A stretch of DNA of 64,000 nucleotides. Source: Spiroplasma endosymbiont of Poecilobothrus nobilitatus. GTDB taxonomy: Bacteria > Bacillota_I > Bacilli_A > Mycoplasmatales > Mycoplasmataceae. The number at the start of each line of letters is the position of its first letter. Positions within the stretch are counted from its first letter, which is position 1. Shown here one piece after another: positions 1 to 10,409 of the stretch. A program made the position numbers and the translations under genes. The notes below the pieces were generated by a model, which was not told the DNA's origin, searched no databases, and saw nothing but the letters and a program-made list of their open reading frames with translations. The DNA is taken from NCBI RefSeq assembly GCF_964030655.1, contig NZ_OZ034915.1:868001-932000 (forward strand), in the 5' to 3' direction.

Positions 1-284
1 CTAATATTCATTACCATATCAATTTCTGTTGCTCCATCGGCTAATGCCGTTGAAATTTCTGTCACTTTTGTTATGGTAGCATTCGCACCCAATGGAAAAC
101 CCACCGCAACACAAACATTAACTGTACTATCTTGTAATAAATTATGCGCTAATTGAACATAAGTTGGATTAATACAAACGGATGCAAAATCATATTCTTT
201 TGCTTCAGCACATAATTTTTTAATCTCTATTATAGTTGCATCTGGTTTCAATAAAGTATGATCAATATATTTATTTAATTTCAT
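1..284 (-). CDS. deoC: Deoxyribose-phosphate aldolase, N-terminal part (gene runs off the window)
   Basis: Class I aldolase that cleaves deoxyribose-5-phosphate to glyceraldehyde-3-phosphate and acetaldehyde in deoxynucleoside salvage; cytosolic. The first 94 codons are visible from the ATG at 284: the [10 protein letters not shown] motif near the start, then [11 protein letters not shown] and [11 protein letters not shown], all typical of DeoC. The Schiff-base lysine lies beyond the window edge. No lesion is seen. It lies 16 bp downstream of a dead oxidoreductase on the same strand, so the two were probably co-transcribed. Confidence 0.93.
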   Translation of the reverse strand, partial: MKLNKYIDHTLLKPDATIIEIKKLCAEAKEYDFASVCINPTYVQLAHNLLQDSTVNVCVAVGFPLGANATITKVTEISTALADGATEIDMVMNI

Positions 285-300
285 TTAATAATTCTCCATG

Positions 301-1271
301 TTATTCTTCATTAATTTGAACTGCTTCTAAAACACGAATCGCCGCAATTGAGTAATCTAATAACCGCTTCATTTCCGAATAGTTCTCACTATTTATTATA
401 TTAATAAAATACTGTAATTCATAGTACATTTTAATTTTATTATTATGTTCTGATCCTAATGGTAAAACTGTTGTTTGATTTGTGAGACGATTATATTTTG
501 TAATTGCTTCTAATTTTGTTAGATTAGTAACATTAATTGTAGTATCATAACTTAAAATTTCACTAGGACTAATGCCTGTCGATGCTTTTGAACAAACAAT
601 ACTAGTTAAAATATTATTACTATGTTGTAAAAGAACAGCATTATTAATATCAACACCATTCTTTAACTTATGACTCATTGCTTTAACATCTTTGACTGGT
701 CTAAATAAAGAAACTGGTAATTCAACGGGATAAATTAACACATCATATAAAGAACCTTTTCCTAAAGTCTCATCAAAAACAGAATTATATTGGTCTAATA
801 AAACTTCTTTCATTCGACTTGAATACTGGTTGCAATGAAAACAATCTAAAAAAGATTTAATTTTATTAACATTTGTTTGCAAAATTTGATAATCTGGCAA
901 ATGTAAGGGTTTAAAAGCTTCCATCAAAAAAAATTATTAATTTCTGCTATTTGTTTTAATTCAATTAATTCATGTGCAAAAAAAGTTGCCGGTTTTTCAA
1001 CTAAAACATGCTTTTGTTGTTGCAAAAAATACTTTGCTTGTTGATAATGCAAACCATTTGGTGAAGCAATATAAATAATATCAATATAATCTAACATATC
1101 TTCAAAATTATCTACAATATGGACTAATAAATTATTTTTTGAAGCAAAAAATTTAGCTTTTTCTAAACTACGTTAATAAAGGGAAGTAATTTTAACTCCT
1201 TGTACATCAAGACAAGCATCAATAAATTCACTAACAATATTGCCTGTACCAATGGTTCTAATTTTTAACAT
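301..1271 (-). pseudogene. Gfo/Idh/MocA-family NAD(P)-dependent oxidoreductase, inactivated
   Basis: The start at 1271 gives a Rossmann beginning (MLKIRTIGTGNIVSEF) followed by IYIASPNGLHY and the family EKP motif (VLVEKPATFFAH). The C-terminal half continues as LMEAFKPLHLPDYQ. Two lesions are visible: a TAA at 1173-1175 (codon 33, next to a SLY-RSLEKAK context) and a one-base loss in a run of eight T on the coding strand (926-933). The latter breaks the frame between NNFF and LMEAF. Repaired length would be about 323 residues, normal for sugar or inositol dehydrogenase-like members. The substrate cannot be told from sequence. Confidence 0.85.
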
Positions 1272-1322
1272 AAAAGCACCTCACTATGTACCTTTCATTT
1301 TTGTTAAGTGTTGGTAAATTAG

Positions 1323-1979
1323 TTATTTCATATCAACATTAAAAATAATTTCACTTGTTTGGAAAAAGTTACTTTGGCCGCTTATAACTGAAACTATATA
1401 ACGTTTTTGGTCTTCATGATATGTTCCTTGTAAACCAAGACCATTCAAATTATTTTGTTTAAAGGATGGGCCACCTAATGCCTTAGTAGCAGCAGTGTCT
1501 AATTCACTTGGATCTTTAACCTTTAATTCTGGTGATGCTAATGATAATCAATTTTTTAAATCTGGTCGAAGATCAACATAAGATTTTGTTTCTAAATTTC
1601 CTCACATTACTGAACCTTTTACTGATTTTCCATCTGGTTTTGCTTCCATTTTTATATAAACTTGATTAAAAGTAAATTCATCATTTAAAAATTTAACCGT
1701 AATATTAACTTCATCTCAAGGCAAATATACTGGGGATAAATTTTGAATTCCTTTTGTAATTGCTGAAGTTAAATTAATTTCATCATTAACAATTGCATTA
1801 TCTTTTTTTAAACTAAATTTTTTGCCAATTTTATTATAAGAAAATGAATTCAAGTCTAATTTGTATCCAATAATATTATTATTGTTTCCACCATTTCTTG
1901 GGGGCACACATGCAGCAACATTTGATTCAATAGTAGTCCCAATCATTATTGCGCCTAATAAACTTAATATTTTTTTCAT
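1323..1979 (-). CDS. Predicted surface lipoprotein, unknown role
   Basis: 218 residues. The N-terminus MKKILSLLGAIMIG with Cys24 after NVAA is a spiroplasmal lipoprotein signal, so the protein should be acylated and face outward on the wall-less cell. In-frame TGA codons encode Trp (for example in LPWDEVNI). A good ribosome site (GGAGG) precedes the ATG. The mature part contains repeated beta-rich hydrophilic stretches and no recognised domain. The reading frame is intact. Confidence 0.8.
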
Positions 1980-2024
1980 TTTTTTGTTTCCTCCGTTATT
2001 AATTACTCTTTTTTTAATTATAAA

Positions 2025-2594
2025 CTAATTATTATTTTTTTCATCATCAAAGAAAGGATTTTCGCTCTTTTTTACTCGTTGCTCATTTGTTAAAACAGCA
2101 TTATTTTTTTCCTGTTCTTTTGCTCATTGTTCTGAATCTTGTCAATTTTTTTTAACAATAAAAATTCGTTTTTCAACACGAACAATTGATTCTAAGATTG
2201 AACAAGCAATTGTACCAACAAAGACTGTTGGGAATCATACATATCAAAAAATACAAATTTGGGCCGGATTTAAAACCTTTGTATTAGCTAAAATTAAAAA
2301 AAATAAACTAATCGCAAAAATAAAATATTGACCAATATAAAAAATCTGCATAAAAATAATATGTTTGCGTAATAATTGAAATGGTGTCTTTTTTAACTCA
2401 TGAATACGAACTAAATGATAAATAATAAAAATAATAATAGCAAAACCAATTAAAACATAGCCAATTTTGTAGCCTGTTACTGCTGCAATATCTAATTTTT
2501 GTAATCCTAAAATTAGAAAAATTAGTACTAAAGCTGTATATAATATTATATTTGCAACACTAACTAGTGCTTTAATCGATACTACTTTTGTCAT
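2025..2594 (-). CDS. Four-helix integral membrane protein, unknown
   Basis: 189 residues with four hydrophobic segments near residues 9-30, 40-62, 79-105 and 115-135, then a charged cytoplasmic tail with KKNWQDSEQWAKEQEK and an acidic end (FFDDEKNNN). AGGAGA precedes the ATG at 2594. It is open when TGA is read as Trp. It lies directly downstream of the rsmE remnant on the same strand, but no function can be assigned. Confidence 0.72.
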
Positions 2595-3027
2595 CTTTGC
2601 CTTCTCCTATAATTCTTTTTAATACATAATCATTGCTAAAAGCGCAACTGGTGCTGTTTCAGCCCGTAAAATTCGTTGTCCTAATAAAAAACGGGGCAAT
2701 ATTGATATGAAGATAAAACCGCAATTTCATGTGGAGTAAATCCACCTTCAGGGCCAATTACAACTGTAATTGTTTTAAAATTTTGTTGTAAAAACTGTTT
2801 TATTGATAATGTTTCTGCAACTTTTTCATAGCAAACAAGATTAACATCACTTCGATATTGTTGTAACACTTTTAAATCACTTTCAACATCATGTACCAAC
2901 GGCACTTTATTACGATAAGATTGTTATGCTGCTTCCTTACAAATTTTTGTTCAACGTTCAATCTTTTTAAAATTATTTTCACCTTTTAATTGTACCACAC
3001 AACGACTAAACTGAAAGGGAATGATTT

Positions 3028-4170
3028 TTTTAATTTTGTAGAAAACTCTTGATGAAATAAAAAAAATCATCAATATGATAACTTTAAAAGAAAATTATAT
3101 AAACTTTTAATATTGTTATTTAACTTTTTTATACGTTAAAATATAATACCGATGATTGTTGGTTTGGCGTTAAACCTTTATGCTGGTATTTTCATTTTCA
3201 GAGATTTAAATAATTTTGAATGTTCGTGAAACCTAAGCCATGATAATGAATTAAGGATTCTTTAAGATTTGATTGTAATTTACTAATTTTATTTAACTTC
3301 CGATAACTAGCATCAGGATTTGTACTAGTTTTAGTTGCTAATAAAATAGAATTTGTTTGTTTTGCTACTAATAAATATAATGGTTGCATGTCAGAAATAA
3401 TAATTGAATTTTCTTTGATTAATTGTTTATTAATATTTTCAATAATTCACTGTTTTTGTAATCGTTTTGTGTTGGTTGATTTAACATAAATATTATTATT
3501 GCTATCAACAGCCATTTGAATACAACATTTAGTGTTGGCTGAAAATGAATCAAGATGAATTTTTCTTTTATCAAATTTATCTTTAAAATTACCTTTGTGG
3601 ATTTCTTTAATAAATGTTTCATCGATTTGAATTTGGCCATTTAACGTTTTAAATTTTAATTGGGTGTTTTCTAATTGTTTTGATTTCATTATTTTTTAGC
3701 GATTATATCAAGCGGTTTTCGGCGATGTTTTAATAAAGCGAGAAATCATTTTACTAGATTGCCCTAATAATGAAATTTGAATCAATAAATTTCACTGTTC
3801 ATAATTTAAATGACTTCAATACGTAAAATTATCACGAAAATCATCAAAACTAGCACGACATTTTTTGCATAAATATTTTTGTTTTCCTTCAGGATTATGA
3901 CCATTTTTAACACAATAAAAAGATTGACAATTAGGACATTTAATACCTTTATCCCTAAATTTTTGATCAATTTCATTTAAGCGTTTTTGTTTTTTAATTA
4001 ATTCTGCTTCTTTTTTGACTTTTTCATGAAATTCTAAAAATTGATCATCTGTTAAACTATTTATTAATTCTTCAATTATTTTTTCCATTAATTATTCACC
4101 TCTTATATTAAAAATATACCTAATTTTAGGTATATTTTATAAATATCAAGAGTTTTCTACAAAATTAAAG
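3028..4170 (-). mobile_element. IS1595-like insertion sequence, copy 1 (in rsmE)
   Basis: About 1143 bp with inverted ends reading CTTTAATTTTGTAGAAAACT at the 5' end (right side here) and the matching TTTTAATTTTGTAG at the left. The flanking duplication of GAATGATT marks a genuine transposition into rsmE. Assignment to IS1595 rests on the transposase architecture (zinc ribbon plus ISXO2-like DDE) and on the 8-bp target duplication. Confidence 0.82.
3129..4088 (-). pseudogene. IS1595-like transposase, nonsense at codon 131
   Basis: A 319-codon frame. The N-terminal half has a zinc ribbon (CPNCQSFYCVKNG...YLCKKC, residues ~52-81), then a helical part (WSHLNYEQWNLLIQISLLG), and the DDE domain opens with GQIQIDETFIKE. 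The only lesion is TAA at 3696-3698 where other copies have CAA (YNRQKIM). The same TAA occurs in the copies at 10492 and 39269. Copy-specific residues DDFRDNF and SANTKC match the copy at 10492, showing that pair is one duplicated sequence. Confidence 0.8.
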
Positions 4171-5605
4171 GAATGATTTCATTAATTCCTAATTCTGTTG
4201 CTTTTTGTAATAAATAATCTCATTTTGCATTCCGAATTAGACCTGCAATTAATCGTACTTTAATTGTGCTTTCATGATTTTGCTCTAATTTTTTAATTAA
4301 TTTAAATAAGTACTTTTGTGGTGCTTGTACTTCTAATGTCGTTAAATAATGTTCACCATTATAAATACAAATAATTTGTGTTTGATCTCTTAAACGCAAA
4401 ACTTGTTTAATTTTTTTAACATCATCTTTAGCTAAAATAAAGTAATTATCTTCTAATTGATTGGCAACAAAACGGTGCATTATTGATAATCTCCTAATAT
4501 TTCTTCCATTATTTTATCTAATTTTTGATACAGTTCTGGCAGTGATTTGTTAGCGGTTATTTTATAATCGGGTTTTATCTGTTTAAAAAAAGTTGCTTGA
4601 ATTTTTAATAACTGTTCTGTTTGTTCTGATGATTGTTGATCACGAGCATTAATTCGCGTAATAATGTTCTTTTTACTAGCAGTAATAAATATTTTTGCCG
4701 TAAAAGAAAGCGCTAATGTGCTTAAACCAATTGCTTCAACTAAAAAATTTTGGTTTGGATTATTATTAATAATTGTGATAATTTGTTGATTAACTTTTGG
4801 TCATAAATAATTATTCAACTTATTGTTAGCAATAGGATTAGTAAAAATAATTGTTCGTAAACGATCACGGTTAAGAACACCATTAATAACTATTCCCGGA
4901 AAAGTTTGCTCTAAAAAAAGCAAAACGGTTGGCTCTTGAATAATTTCTTTTGCAATTTTATCCGCATTTAAATAAGTGAAATGATATTTATTTTGTAAGT
5001 ATTCACAGACACTTGTTTTTCCTGCTCCAATATAACCATAAACACCAATAATCATTTATGCTTGATTCCTTTCTAATTGCTTGTTACTAAAATTAATTTA
5101 AATTTAATAAATTTTCTGCAACAATAACATAAAAAATGGCTTGGGCAACAGGCATTGTTTCCATTGGCGTATAATGAATACCATCATATTCATTTTGATC
5201 TTCGGGATGTGGATTTGCTGATAATTGTAAATTAACAACAGGAATATTTAATTTTGCACAATATTTTTGATAAGCATCTGGTAAGGACGTAAACGATTTA
5301 CCATCATGCAAAGTTAATACTTTTGATAGCATTACAAAAGTTGAGATTTTACAAAAAAATATAAATAAAAACAACTAAATGGAATGTCAACACTTTTTAG
5401 GACACTTTTTATATAGACATTTGTTTTCTAAAAGTAACTGGAGATAAATAATTTAAACTGCCATTAATTCGAATATTGTTATATCAATGCACAAAATCAA
5501 AAAGTTCGTATTTTAATTGTGTTAAATTTTTAAATTTTTTACCCTTAATAAATTCAGTTTTAAAAGTTTTGTAAGTTGTTTCAGCCACAGCATTATCATA
5601 AGGGC
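3523..5605. repeat. Left arm of a 2083-bp inverted duplication
   Basis: Reverse complement of 8975-11057. The arm runs from inside the IS1595-like transposase through the rsmE 5' end, coaE, the hydrolase 3' end and part of MITE-A into orfB of IS3 copy A. Both arms are the same length, with one difference noticed (near 5469). They end where IS sequences diverge: KGRPYDN against KGCPYDN at 5606, and the abrupt switch to unrelated sequence after TGTTG at 11057. Confidence 0.85.
4480..5055 (-). CDS. coaE: Dephospho-CoA kinase (copy 1)
   Basis: Phosphorylates the 3' hydroxyl of dephospho-CoA, the last step of CoA synthesis; cytosolic. 191 residues beginning MIIGVYGYIGAGKTSVCEYL, whose GYIGAGKT is the P-loop. 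LNADKIAKEI matches the family's conserved Asp region and ITRINARDQQ the lid region. The end overlaps the rsmE start by one base (TAATG), so translational coupling is likely. An apparently identical second copy lies at 9525-10100 inside the inverted duplication. Confidence 0.92.
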
Positions 5606-6245
5606 GGCCTTTATTGCTTAATGATCTTTTAATATTAAAAGTTATTAAAATTTCATCAATGATTTTATTTTTAAACTCATTACCACGATCAGTATGAAAT
5701 AGAGTTATTTGATTTAATGGTCGTGTTATTTTATGAAAAGCTTGTTGGACCAGTTCGACTGTTTTATTCGGCCCAGCACTATAACCAATTATTTCACGAT
5801 TAAACAAGTCAATTAATAAACAAATATAATGTCATTTAGCGCCAACTTGAACATATGTTAAATCACTAACAATAACTTCATTAGGTTTTTTGTTGTTAAA
5901 TTGACGATTTAAAATATTATTAATTTGGTCATTATTGACTGTTGTTTTATGATTATGATATTTTAATTTGGTGTATTTAGAAACCAAATTATTTTTGATC
6001 ATAAAGAATCTGATTTTTCGCCGCGATAAGATGATATCTTTTCTGTTTAAAATAACTTTAATTTTGCGAGCCCCATAAATTTTGCGACTTTTATTAAAGG
6101 CACTGATAATTTCTTGTTCATAATTATTAACTTGCTTGTTAATACATTTATTAGTTTGATAATAATACGTTGATTTTGATAAACCCAAAATCTTACATAT
6201 TTTTCTTACTGAATATTTTGTTTTGTTGTTATTAATTATTGTTAT
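5409..6245 (-). CDS. IS3-I copy A OrfB, DDE transposase catalytic part
   Basis: Integrase-core transposase made by -1 frameshifting from OrfA at the AAAAAATAA end of orfA. Order: HTH_21-like region ([21 protein letters not shown]), then the DDE core with [23 protein letters not shown] and [12 protein letters not shown], ending RKQMSI. About 278 residues with TGA Trp codons. It differs from the other copies at KTVELV and KGRPYDN. No stop or shift found. Confidence 0.82.
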
Positions 6246-6520
6246 TTTTTGGCCATTATCAGTGCGGCTTGCTTTAAAATGTCATTTTCCATTTTCAAGT
6301 CTTTAAGTTCTTTTCGTAAAGTTATTATTTCATTTTCTTCTAGTGTGCGATTGTCTTTTGCTTTAAATGAACCAGAATTATTATAATTTTTAACTCAACT
6401 ATAAATAGTTGGTTTTGGTAAATTATATTCTTGCCCTAGATTAATAACACTTTTACCATTTTTATATAGCATGACAATTTGTTTTTTAAATTCTTCAGAG
6501 TATGAAGTTTTATTTCCCAT
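6242..6520 (-). CDS. IS3-I copy A OrfA, DNA-binding part of transposase
   Basis: 92 residues starting [19 protein letters not shown] with an HTH_Tnp region ([19 protein letters not shown]) and a C-terminal leucine-zipper-like coiled coil ([20 protein letters not shown]). This is the usual OrfA of the IS150 subgroup. It ends AKK-TAA at a run of six A, the expected slippage site for OrfAB. Confidence 0.83.
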
Positions 6521-7259
6521 TTTTATATTCCTTCTTTCTTAATAATTTTATCTAATTTTGAAGTCTATATAATTATGGCCCTAATAATTGTAGCCTATCC
6601 AAAACAAATTAAATAAATTTACTAAAAACCTAATATTAAGCATTTTTTTGCATTACTTAATTAATAAGTAAATTTAATTTTGTTTGTTATACTTACAAAC
6701 CTCAACTTTTTTTCTTACTATCATACTTTTAGTGGTCAAACCACTAAAACGTGATAATTAACTTCTTCTTTATTATCTTTATGCAACACTTTCATTTTAT
6801 TAATCAATCCCCCTAATGAATCAACAATCTTTGTTTCAATTGGATAATCTGGGATTTCTTTTAATTTTGCATAAGCATCATAACCAAAATAATCATTTGT
6901 TCCTAAAAAAATCATAAATAAATCAATTGGATGTGTTTTTTGATATAAAACTGATAAATTGTCCATTCTATTATCTTGGGGAAAACCAAAATCAATTAAT
7001 GGCTTAATAATTGTTCGTCCTGGTTGAGCATCAGTTTGAATTTCAATTTCTCCTGTTTTATAATATTTTGTTAATAAATTTTCTAATTTTACTGGTCAAT
7101 TATCAGCATCTTCCATTTTGCCAGTTCCCATAGGTAAATAACCAAAAGTTAGTGAATCTCCTAAAATTGCAATTTTCTTTTTTATCCAAACCTTTCTCTC
7201 TGTTATACCATTATTTTATCTTACTTCATTATAATTAAGATTTAATTTTTAAAACTTTC

Positions 7260-7907
7260 CTTTAATTTTGTAGAAAACTCTTGATATTTATAAAATATAC
7301 CTAAAATTAGGTATATTTTTAATATAAGAGGCGAATAATTAATGGAAAAAATAATTGAAGAATTAATAAATAGTTTAACAGATGATCAATTTTTAGAATT
7401 TCATGAAAAAGTCAAAAAAGAAGCAGAATTAATTAAAAAACAAAAACGCTTAAATGAAATTGACCAAAAATTTAGGGATAAAGGTATTAAATGTCCTAAT
7501 TGTCAATCTTTTTATTGTATTAAAAATGGTCATAATCCTGAAGGAAAACAAAAATATTTATGCAAAAAATGTCGTGCTAGTTTTGATGCTTTTCGTGATC
7601 ATTTTACGTATTGAAGTCATTTAAATTATGAACAGTGAAATTTATTGATTCAAATTTCATTATTAGGCCAATCTAGTAAAATGATTTCTCGCTTTATTAA
7701 AACATCACCGAAAACCGCTTGATATAATCGCCAAAAAATAATGAAATCAAAACAATTAGAAAACACCCAATTAAAATTTAAAACGTTAAATGGCCAAATT
7801 CAAATCGATGAAACATTTATTAAAGAAATCCACAAAGGTAATTTTAAAGATAAATTTGATAAAAGAAAAATTCATCTTGATTCATTTTCAGCCAACACTA
7901 AATGTTG
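7260..7907 (+). mobile_element. IS1595-like element, copy 2, 3' end missing
   Basis: Has the intact 5' end (CTTTAATTTTGTAGAAAACT) but stops inside the transposase right after SANTKC. The remaining 3' half and right end are gone and are replaced by a short spacer leading into IS3 copy B. Confidence 0.8.
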
Positions 7908-7947
7908 GAATTACAAGGGTTTTTTGGACAAATTTTATGTAGAATAA
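7342..7947 (+). CDS. Truncated IS1595-like transposase fragment
   Basis: 201 codons open with TGA as Trp. It carries the zinc ribbon and the first catalytic Asp (IDETFIKE) but loses the rest of the DDE domain, ending in foreign residues WNYKGFLDKFYVE. This copy has CAA at the codon that is TAA in copies 1, 3 and 5. It cannot be catalytic, though it retains the DNA-binding half and could act as an inhibitor (speculative). Confidence 0.6.
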
Positions 7948-7977
7948 TAATTTCTGTATTGCACTGGTGTTAAATAA
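7908..7977. other. 70-bp spacer of unknown origin, duplicated at 11058-11127
   Basis: The sequence begins GAATTACAAGGG and ends just before the IS3-I TGGATAGG end. It is identical in both duplicated units and matches nothing else I noticed in the window. It may be the target into which IS3-I inserted, or the edge of another element. Confidence 0.5.
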
Positions 7978-9200
7978 TGGATAGGTTACAATTATTAGGA
8001 CCATAATTATATAGACTTAAAAATTAGATAAAATTATTAAGAAAGAAGGAATATAAAAATGGTAAATAAAACTTAATACTCTGAATAATTTAAAAAACAA
8101 ATTGTCATGCTATATAAAAATGGTAAAAGTGTTATTAATCTAGGGCAAGAATATAATTTACCAAAACCAACTATTTATAGTTGAGTTAAAAATTATAATA
8201 ATTCTGGTTCATTTAAAGCAAAAGACAATCGCACACTAGAATAAAATGAAATAATAACTTTACGAAAAGAACTTAAAGACTTGAAAATGGAAAATGACAT
8301 TTTAAAGCAAGCCGCACTGATAATGGCCAAAAAATAACAATAATTAATAACAACAAAACAAAATATTCAGTAAGAAAAATATGTAAGATTTTGGGTTTAT
8401 CAAAATCAACGTATTATTATCAAACTAATAAATGTATTAACAAGCAAGTTAATAATTATGAACAAGAAATTATCAGTGCCTTTAATAAAAGTCGCAAAAT
8501 TTATGGGGCTCGCAAAATTAAAGTTATTTTAAACAGAAAAGATATCATCTTATCGCGGCGAAAAATCAGATTCTTTATGATCAAAAATAATTTAGTTTCT
8601 AAATACACTAAATTAAAATATCATAATCATAAAACAACAGTCAATAATGACCAAATTAATAATATTTTAAATCGTCAATTTAACAACAAAAAACCTAATG
8701 AAGTTATTGTTAGTGATTTAACATATGTTCAAGTTGGCGCTAAATGACATTATATTTGTTTATTAATTGACTTGTTTAATCGCGAAATAATTGGTTATAG
8801 TGGCTGGGCCAAATAAAACAGCCGAACTGGTCCAACAAGCTTTTCATAAAATAACACGACCATTAAATAAAATAACTCTATTTAATACTGATCGTGGTAA
8901 TGAGTTTAAAAATAAAATCATTGATGAAATTTTAATAACTTTTAATATTAAAAGATCATTAAGCAATAAAGGCTGCCCTTATGATAATGCTGTGGCTGAA
9001 ACAACTTACAAAACTTTTAAAACTGAATTTATTAAGGGTAAAAAATTTAAAAATTTAACACAATTAAAATACGAACTTTTTGATTTTGTGCATTGATATA
9101 ACAATATTCGAATTCATGGCAGTTTAAATTATTTATCTCCAGTTACTTTTAGAAAACAAATGTCTATATAAAAAGTGTCCTAAAAAGTGTTGACATTCCA
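7978..9200 (+). mobile_element. IS3-I copy B
   Basis: 1223 bp, TGGATAGGTTAC to ATTCCA. The 3' end has the unusual TGACATTCCA shared only with copy A, because the inverted duplication covers it. It is followed by a piece of MITE-A, as copy A is. Confidence 0.82.
8059..9171 (+). pseudogene. IS3-I copy B transposase (OrfA and OrfB), inactivated
   Basis: OrfA has three TAA stops (after MVNKT, after YSE, and in TLE-NEI). OrfB has an extra G in the GYSAGPNK region near 8800 that shifts the frame between the first and second catalytic Asp. Copy C shares the later stops and the OrfB shift, so the two descend from one dead copy. Confidence 0.8.
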
Positions 9201-9255
9201 TTTAGTTGTTTTTATTTATATTTTTTTGTAAAATCTCAACTTTTGTAATGCTATC
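9201..9255. repeat. MITE-A end fragment
   Basis: The 55-bp end of MITE-A, finishing CATTACAAAAGTTGAG in reverse complement and CTATC at 9251-9255. It is the duplicated counterpart of 5325-5379 and lacks the other MITE end. Confidence 0.8.
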
Positions 9256-9487
9256 AAAAGTATTAACTTTGCATGATGGTAAATCGTTTACGTCCTTACC
9301 AGATGCTTATCAAAAATATTGTGCAAAATTAAATATTCCTGTTGTTAATTTACAATTATCAGCAAATCCACATCCCGAAGATCAAAATGAATATGATGGT
9401 ATTCATTATACGCCAATGGAAACAATGCCTGTTGCCCAAGCCATTTTTTATGTTATTGTTGCAGAAAATTTATTAAATTTAAATTAA
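9256..9487 (+). pseudogene. SGNH hydrolase 3' fragment (duplicate)
   Basis: Encodes only the C-terminal block (LTLHDGKSF to the DGIHYTP motif and VAENLLNLN). The nucleophile Ser and block III are missing. It is an exact partner of 5093-5324. Confidence 0.85.
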
Positions 9488-9524
9488 TTTTAGTAACAAG
9501 CAATTAGAAAGGAATCAAGCATAA

Positions 9525-10100
9525 ATGATTATTGGTGTTTATGGTTATATTGGAGCAGGAAAAACAAGTGTCTGTGAATACTTACAAAATAAATATCATT
9601 TCACTTATTTAAATGCGGATAAAATTGCAAAAGAAATTATTCAAGAGCCAACCGTTTTGCTTTTTTTAGAGCAAACTTTTCCGGGAATAGTTATTAATGG
9701 TGTTCTTAACCGTGATCGTTTACGAACAATTATTTTTACTAATCCTATTGCTAACAATAAGTTGAATAATTATTTATGACCAAAAGTTAATCAACAAATT
9801 ATCACAATTATTAATAATAATCCAAACCAAAATTTTTTAGTTGAAGCAATTGGTTTAAGCACATTAGCGCTTTCTTTTACGGCAAAAATATTTATTACTG
9901 CTAGTAAAAAGAACATTATTACGCGAATTAATGCTCGTGATCAACAATCATCAGAACAAACAGAACAGTTATTAAAAATTCAAGCAACTTTTTTTAAACA
10001 GATAAAACCCGATTATAAAATAACCGCTAACAAATCACTGCCAGAACTGTATCAAAAATTAGATAAAATAATGGAAGAAATATTAGGAGATTATCAATAA
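9525..10100 (+). CDS. coaE: Dephospho-CoA kinase (copy 2)
   Basis: Same 191-residue protein as at 4480-5055, here on the plus strand. Its upstream region is the hydrolase fragment, and the ribosome site (AGAAAGGA) is retained. Whether it has a promoter is unclear, since the original one lay beyond the hydrolase 5' half. It could be expressed from IS3 copy B read-through. Confidence 0.9.
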
Positions 10101-10409
10101 TGCACCGTTTTGTTGCCAATCAATTAGAAGATAATTACTTTATTTTAGCTAAAGATGATGTTAAAAAAATTAAACAAGTTTTGCGTTTAAGAGATCAAAC
10201 ACAAATTATTTGTATTTATAATGGTGAACATTATTTAACGACATTAGAAGTACAAGCACCACAAAAGTACTTATTTAAATTAATTAAAAAATTAGAGCAA
10301 AATCATGAAAGCACAATTAAAGTACGATTAATTGCAGGTCTAATTCGGAATGCAAAATGAGATTATTTATTACAAAAAGCAACAGAATTAGGAATTAATG
10401 AAATCATTC
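10100..10409 (+). pseudogene. rsmE: rsmE 5' fragment (duplicate)
   Basis: N-terminal ~103 residues (MHRFVANQLED to TELGINEIIP), cut by IS1595-like copy 3. The 3' half does not follow, so this copy was never functional after the duplication. Confidence 0.87.

Larger units (their letters stand above)
2619..4480 (-). pseudogene. rsmE: 16S rRNA m3U1498 methyltransferase RsmE, IS-interrupted and frameshifted
   Basis: RsmE methylates U1498 of 16S rRNA using SAM. The 5' part (4480-4171) starts MHRFVANQLED and includes LRLRDQTQIICIYNG and AGLIRNAKWDYLLQKATELG. An IS1595-like element at 3028-4170 then interrupts it, with an 8-9 bp duplication (GAATGATT) on both sides. The 3' part carries VVIGPEGGFTPHEI and, after a one-base loss near 2698, the family ending LGQRILRAETAPVALL. 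A further TAA follows KICKEAA. The start overlaps the stop of coaE (TAATG). A second 5' fragment exists at 10100-10409. Confidence 0.9.
5380..6601 (-). mobile_element. IS3-I (IS150-type) copy A, inserted in MITE-A
   Basis: 1222 bp, from TGGAATGTCAACAC at the 3' end to TAGCCTATCCA at the 5' end, with related 39-bp ends. Each end shares a run like TTAGGACC or TTAGGACA followed by ATATAGAC. AAA flanks both sides (3-bp target duplication). Both reading frames are open, so this copy may be active. Confidence 0.85.
5325..6722. mobile_element. MITE-A copy 1, interrupted by IS3 copy A
   Basis: Outer pieces 5325-5379 and 6602-6722 together match the uninterrupted 173-bp element at 56216-56388. The ends are imperfect inverted repeats beginning GATAG and containing AAAAGTTGAG. 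The target duplication ATACTTTT lies at 5317-5324 and 6723-6730. It has no coding capacity. Confidence 0.85.
5093..7185 (-). pseudogene. SGNH/GDSL-type esterase, split by MITE-A (which carries IS3 copy A)
   Basis: The 5' half (7185-6723) has KIAILGDSLTFGY (block I with the nucleophile Ser), then MIFLGTNDYFG (block III Asn). The 3' half (5324-5093) has HPEDQNEYDGIHYTP (block V Asp/His). Removing the insert plus one 8-bp duplication joins VVWPLKV directly to LTLHDGKSF, about 230 residues, a normal SGNH size. The first codon fitting the spacing from an AGAAAGG site is ATA, so the original ATG may also be lost. A free 3' fragment is duplicated at 9256-9487. Confidence 0.85.
7260..9200. repeat. 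First unit of a 1941-bp direct duplication
   Basis: Matches 10410-12350 in the same orientation and at the same length. Each unit is a truncated IS1595-like element, a 70-bp spacer and IS3-I. A few substitutions distinguish them: DAFRDH and CAA here against DDFRDN and TAA in the second unit. Confidence 0.85.
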
